From positions 944,382 through 1,008,381 of the forward strand of contig JAVLUZ010000257.1 in the NCBI GenBank assembly GCA_036768485.1: 64,000 nt of DNA, given 5' to 3'. This document shows, one piece after another, positions 61,745 to 64,000 of this stretch (position 1 is the first letter of the stretch; every line of letters starts with the position of its first letter). The DNA comes from Mermis nigrescens (taxonomy: Eukaryota > Nematoda > Enoplea > Mermithida > Mermithidae). The notes beneath the pieces are model-generated. The model saw only the letters and a program-made list of their open reading frames with translations, did not search any database and was not told the origin of the DNA. The translations under genes and the position numbers were made by a program.

Positions 61745-62105
61745 ATGCATGTTCAATTCACTCCTGACGATTACAAGATTTGGTTAGCATACTACCTGGG
61801 GCAGACTGCTCAAACAGACTATAAGTTGGAGGGATACAAAGGTATTCCATGCCAGCGAGGCATGGGTCTTTGCAGCTTTGTCTGTTCACTCTTCAGAATG
61901 GCCATTACTGTCCTAAGTTATATGGGTAAGCGAGTTGGGAAGCATGCTCTAATACAGGTGCACATATTAGCATCTGATTTGGCCCTGGGTAAGCCCCTCT
62001 TTCAGTCCACTAAAGACATTCAAAACGAGAAGCTGCTCAATTTCTAGATGGAGCATCTAAAGCCCCACAAGAACAGCAAGGTGAGGGTCTAGGTAGTCGC
62101 CCAAA
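61745..62105 (+). pseudogene. Polinton pVI-like minor capsid protein
   Basis: The frame from about 61748 (MHVQFTPDDYKIWLAYYLG) includes RGMGLCSFVCSLFRMA, the membrane-active-like amphipathic segment, GKRVGKHAL and a DLALGKPL motif, which matches the small structural protein upstream of the capsid gene. The frame shifts near 62020 before a Gln/Lys-rich tail. No full-length product. Confidence 0.65.
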
Positions 62106-62187
62106 GTCTATAAATACTAACGTCACCTAATGCGTTTTCTGAAAAACATAGCTCTCATAGATGCTAAATCTACCCTAAGTACCAAAA

Positions 62188-63100
62188 ATGAATAGGACCT
62201 TTTCACAATTCCTCCAACCCAAGTAGTAGTGAATAACGGCTTTTGGCATGAAATTCAGCCCACACATCCAATTACTAGTGAGAGTCCATATGAATTTAGA
62301 ATGCTGTCTGATCCTCATTACCTTAAGCTGAATAAGAACTACATTTACATGTCACTATGAATGAAGAAATCAACACTTGCAGCAGGAGCAGCAGTGCCCG
62401 ACTATGCACCCATCAATCTTATTGGCAAAAGATTTTTCAAGCAAGTAAAGTGCTTTCTAGGTGTTCAATTAGTTTTTGACAGCTCTGATAAATATGCATA
62501 CAGATCTTTTTTTGAAACCAAATTAAATTATGGATTTGATGCAAAACATTCTCACTTGCAGTCAGCTCTATAATTTCATGATGATGGCAGTGGCACTAAT
62601 GTTGACACAAAAAATAGTGAATTGTTCAAAAAAAGCGGGCAGCAATGTTCAAAGATGAAAATACTGTAGAACTTGCTGCTCCATTACATATTGATATCTT
62701 CTTACACGGCAGGTGTCTGATTAATTTCACCAATTTCCGCTTAGAATTACATAGAAACAGCAACACAATTTCATTGCAGTGCTTTGAAGACGTTGTCCTA
62801 GACCTGAAAGTTTCACAAATGGAAATTTTTATGTGAAAAGTTGAGGTTATAGATATTGTAAGCTGAGCACTCGAACAAACGGTGCATTTATACACATTTA
62901 TTATGCTGTTAGGCGGTTAGCTCTGACAATCTTGCACATTTCAATTCCTGCTAGAGAAACACCCAATTATACATTGTTTACTGGTCAGCTACCTAGGCGT
63001 ATTGTGTTTTCTTGTGGAGGCAGTGCTTATCAAGGTAATCTGGCTAAATCGCCTTTTAATTTCAAACTATCTAGCATATATGATGTAAAAGTAACATGTG
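62188..63100 (+). pseudogene. Polinton major capsid protein (double jelly roll), broken
   Basis: Consecutive frames carry hallmark pieces: PPTQVVVNNGFWHEIQP, YLKLNKNYIYM, VPDYAPINLIGKRFFKQVK, SSDKYAYRSFFETKLNYG, then LDLKVSQMEIFM and ETPNYTLFTGQLPRRIVF with PFNFKLSS. Breaks occur near 62194, 62355, 62572, 62836 and around 62930. The sequence stops matching after about 63093, where repeat DNA begins, so the last third is missing. Major structural subunit of Polinton particles by family; here only a fossil. Confidence 0.8.
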
Positions 63101-63109
63101 CTTGTATAA

Positions 63110-63510
63110 CCCTGCGTCCCTGGGACAGTGTGTTATAACATACCCTATGCTTAAGCATAGGCGTATAAGAAACTTGCACCCTGGGTTGGGGCCAGGGTGC
63201 AATGGCTTAAGGACAGGCAGTGATGAAGCATATAGGGCGTGCCTGGACCGGCCTTTTAGCCCGAGGAGTCCCTGGGGAGGGAAAAGGGAGTTTCTCGGGA
63301 AACTATGATTATTGATTTTTTGCCATGAATAAGACTAAGGGTCCCTGGGGGATGGTAGCCCCCAAGCCTAGGGATGGTAGCCTAAGCGATTCTGTGGAGG
63401 TGGCTCAGTGCGCCTAGGCCTACTAGTAGGAGGGGAGGTGGCACAAGCAGAGCAGTCCTACAGTGGGTTTCCGGAAATCAAAATTCTTGATTTTATCGAT
63501 TTTAGTAAGT
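63110..63510. repeat. GC-richer repeat sequence next to capsid break
   Basis: Phrases such as AGGGATGGTAGCC, CCTAAGC, and TTGATTTTATCGATTTT resemble the repeats at 57360-58010. No gene. Confidence 0.45.
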
Positions 63511-64000
63511 CAAGAACCAGCAGTCGGATCGGGCTCAAATTTGCAGAGTATGTTAGGTATCCTATGTACAAACTTTTAGCGTGTGGCCCGCAGTATACCA
63601 GCATCAGTTTACACTTGGCAATATTTAGTTTTTAAGCAATAATGTAAAGCAGAGTATGTGCTCATCAATTGATCGCTCATGAAAGTATGCAAAATATTGC
63701 TTTGCTCGGTCATTGAAATTTTGCCACAGATTAGCTAGAGTGTATGTCTCGGAGAGTGCAACATTGTTTGATGAGGCGAGAAAAGTTGTTGAAAGCCTCT
63801 GCGTCGTATTGCATTAAATTTTCTTTGTACTCAGCATTGAGCAGGGGGCTGTTAGCTGCCCAAGGCAGAGGAAGATATATCGTCTAGGCGAAGCAGGTGC
63901 ATTAAGAAATGGTTGTAAATTTTTGTCCTTCATCCATAAGCATGATATTTGATAAACGGTGATATTTATAGGCTATATCTGAAATGCAGTTTAACGATAG
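63511..64000. other. Unassigned sequence at window end
   Basis: No gene recognised. The - strand has a short hydrophilic frame (about 63700-63860, containing EYKENLMQYDAEAFNNFSRL) of unknown origin; it may be another decayed element gene. Confidence 0.3.

Larger units (their letters stand above)
58130..63110. mobile_element. Polinton/Maverick remnant (decayed)
   Basis: Gene remnants in the order expected of a Polinton: on the + strand packaging ATPase, pX-like, a small unnamed protein, pVI-like and double-jelly-roll major capsid protein; on the - strand a DNA polymerase B N-terminal piece. All carry stops or frameshifts. No integrase, protease, penton-like protein or terminal inverted repeat is seen. 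The element looks truncated at about 58.1 kb (within polymerase) and at about 63.1 kb (within capsid), with the same type of repeat sequence beyond both breaks. Confidence 0.85.

Noticed and set aside
62626..62895. Minus-strand ORF across capsid region
   Set aside because: Antisense of the capsid pseudogene, whose plus-strand pieces match the family.

Overview
The window is metazoan nuclear DNA, probably from an invertebrate and perhaps an arthropod (low confidence). The evidence is a spliced multi-exon gene with standard GT-AG introns, long AT-rich introns, CpG-rich exons with no sign of CpG depletion, and a dense load of hAT-type elements, a Penelope-like retroelement and a Polinton/Maverick remnant. 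Nothing bacterial is present.

From about 10.27 to 48.4 kb on the + strand lies one large C2H2 zinc-finger gene. I could assemble twelve exons: 10274-11051, 17422-17920, 19521-19812, 23758-23977, 25354-25496, 26920-27127, 30331-30667, 34277-34469, 40944-41345, 42700-43008, 46195-46824 and 47973-48308. All intron phases agree. The exons sum to 4,347 nt, which is 1,448 codons plus a stop, and carry 13 C2H2 fingers. Four fingers are near-copies of one another (FCNKYFLKTHK type). The 5' end of the gene is not resolved. I do not recognise the gene by name; a sequence-specific DNA- or RNA-binding nuclear protein is the family expectation.

The introns and both flanks are filled with non-autonomous transposons, most of them defined here by exact or near-exact 8-bp target-site duplications: a 230-270 bp family (A, about 15 copies, some nested in each other), a family with CAGGGGCGGATTT ends (C, six copies, every one with a TSD), foldback elements, and several larger hAT-like elements nested in one another. 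Intron 1 holds a broken Penelope-like element (reverse transcriptase with YADD plus GIY-YIG domain) interrupted by at least four hAT-like insertions. A 482-bp near-perfect palindrome sits at 34.7-35.2 kb.

From about 58.1 to 63.1 kb lies a decayed Polinton/Maverick. On the + strand are remnants of the packaging ATPase, a pX-like core protein, a small unnamed protein, a pVI-like protein and the major capsid protein. On the - strand is an N-terminal piece of protein-primed DNA polymerase B and, divergent from the ATPase, an ORF resembling TATA-binding protein. A pogo/Tigger-like element with a Pipsqueak-type HTH transposase fragment is inserted between the TBP-like ORF and the polymerase piece. 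The TBP-like gene inside a Polinton is the most unusual item in the window.

The remaining stretches (0.5-10.2 kb, 49-56 kb, and the ends) show no gene I can support, only AT-rich sequence, MITE fragments and a long (TA)n tract.
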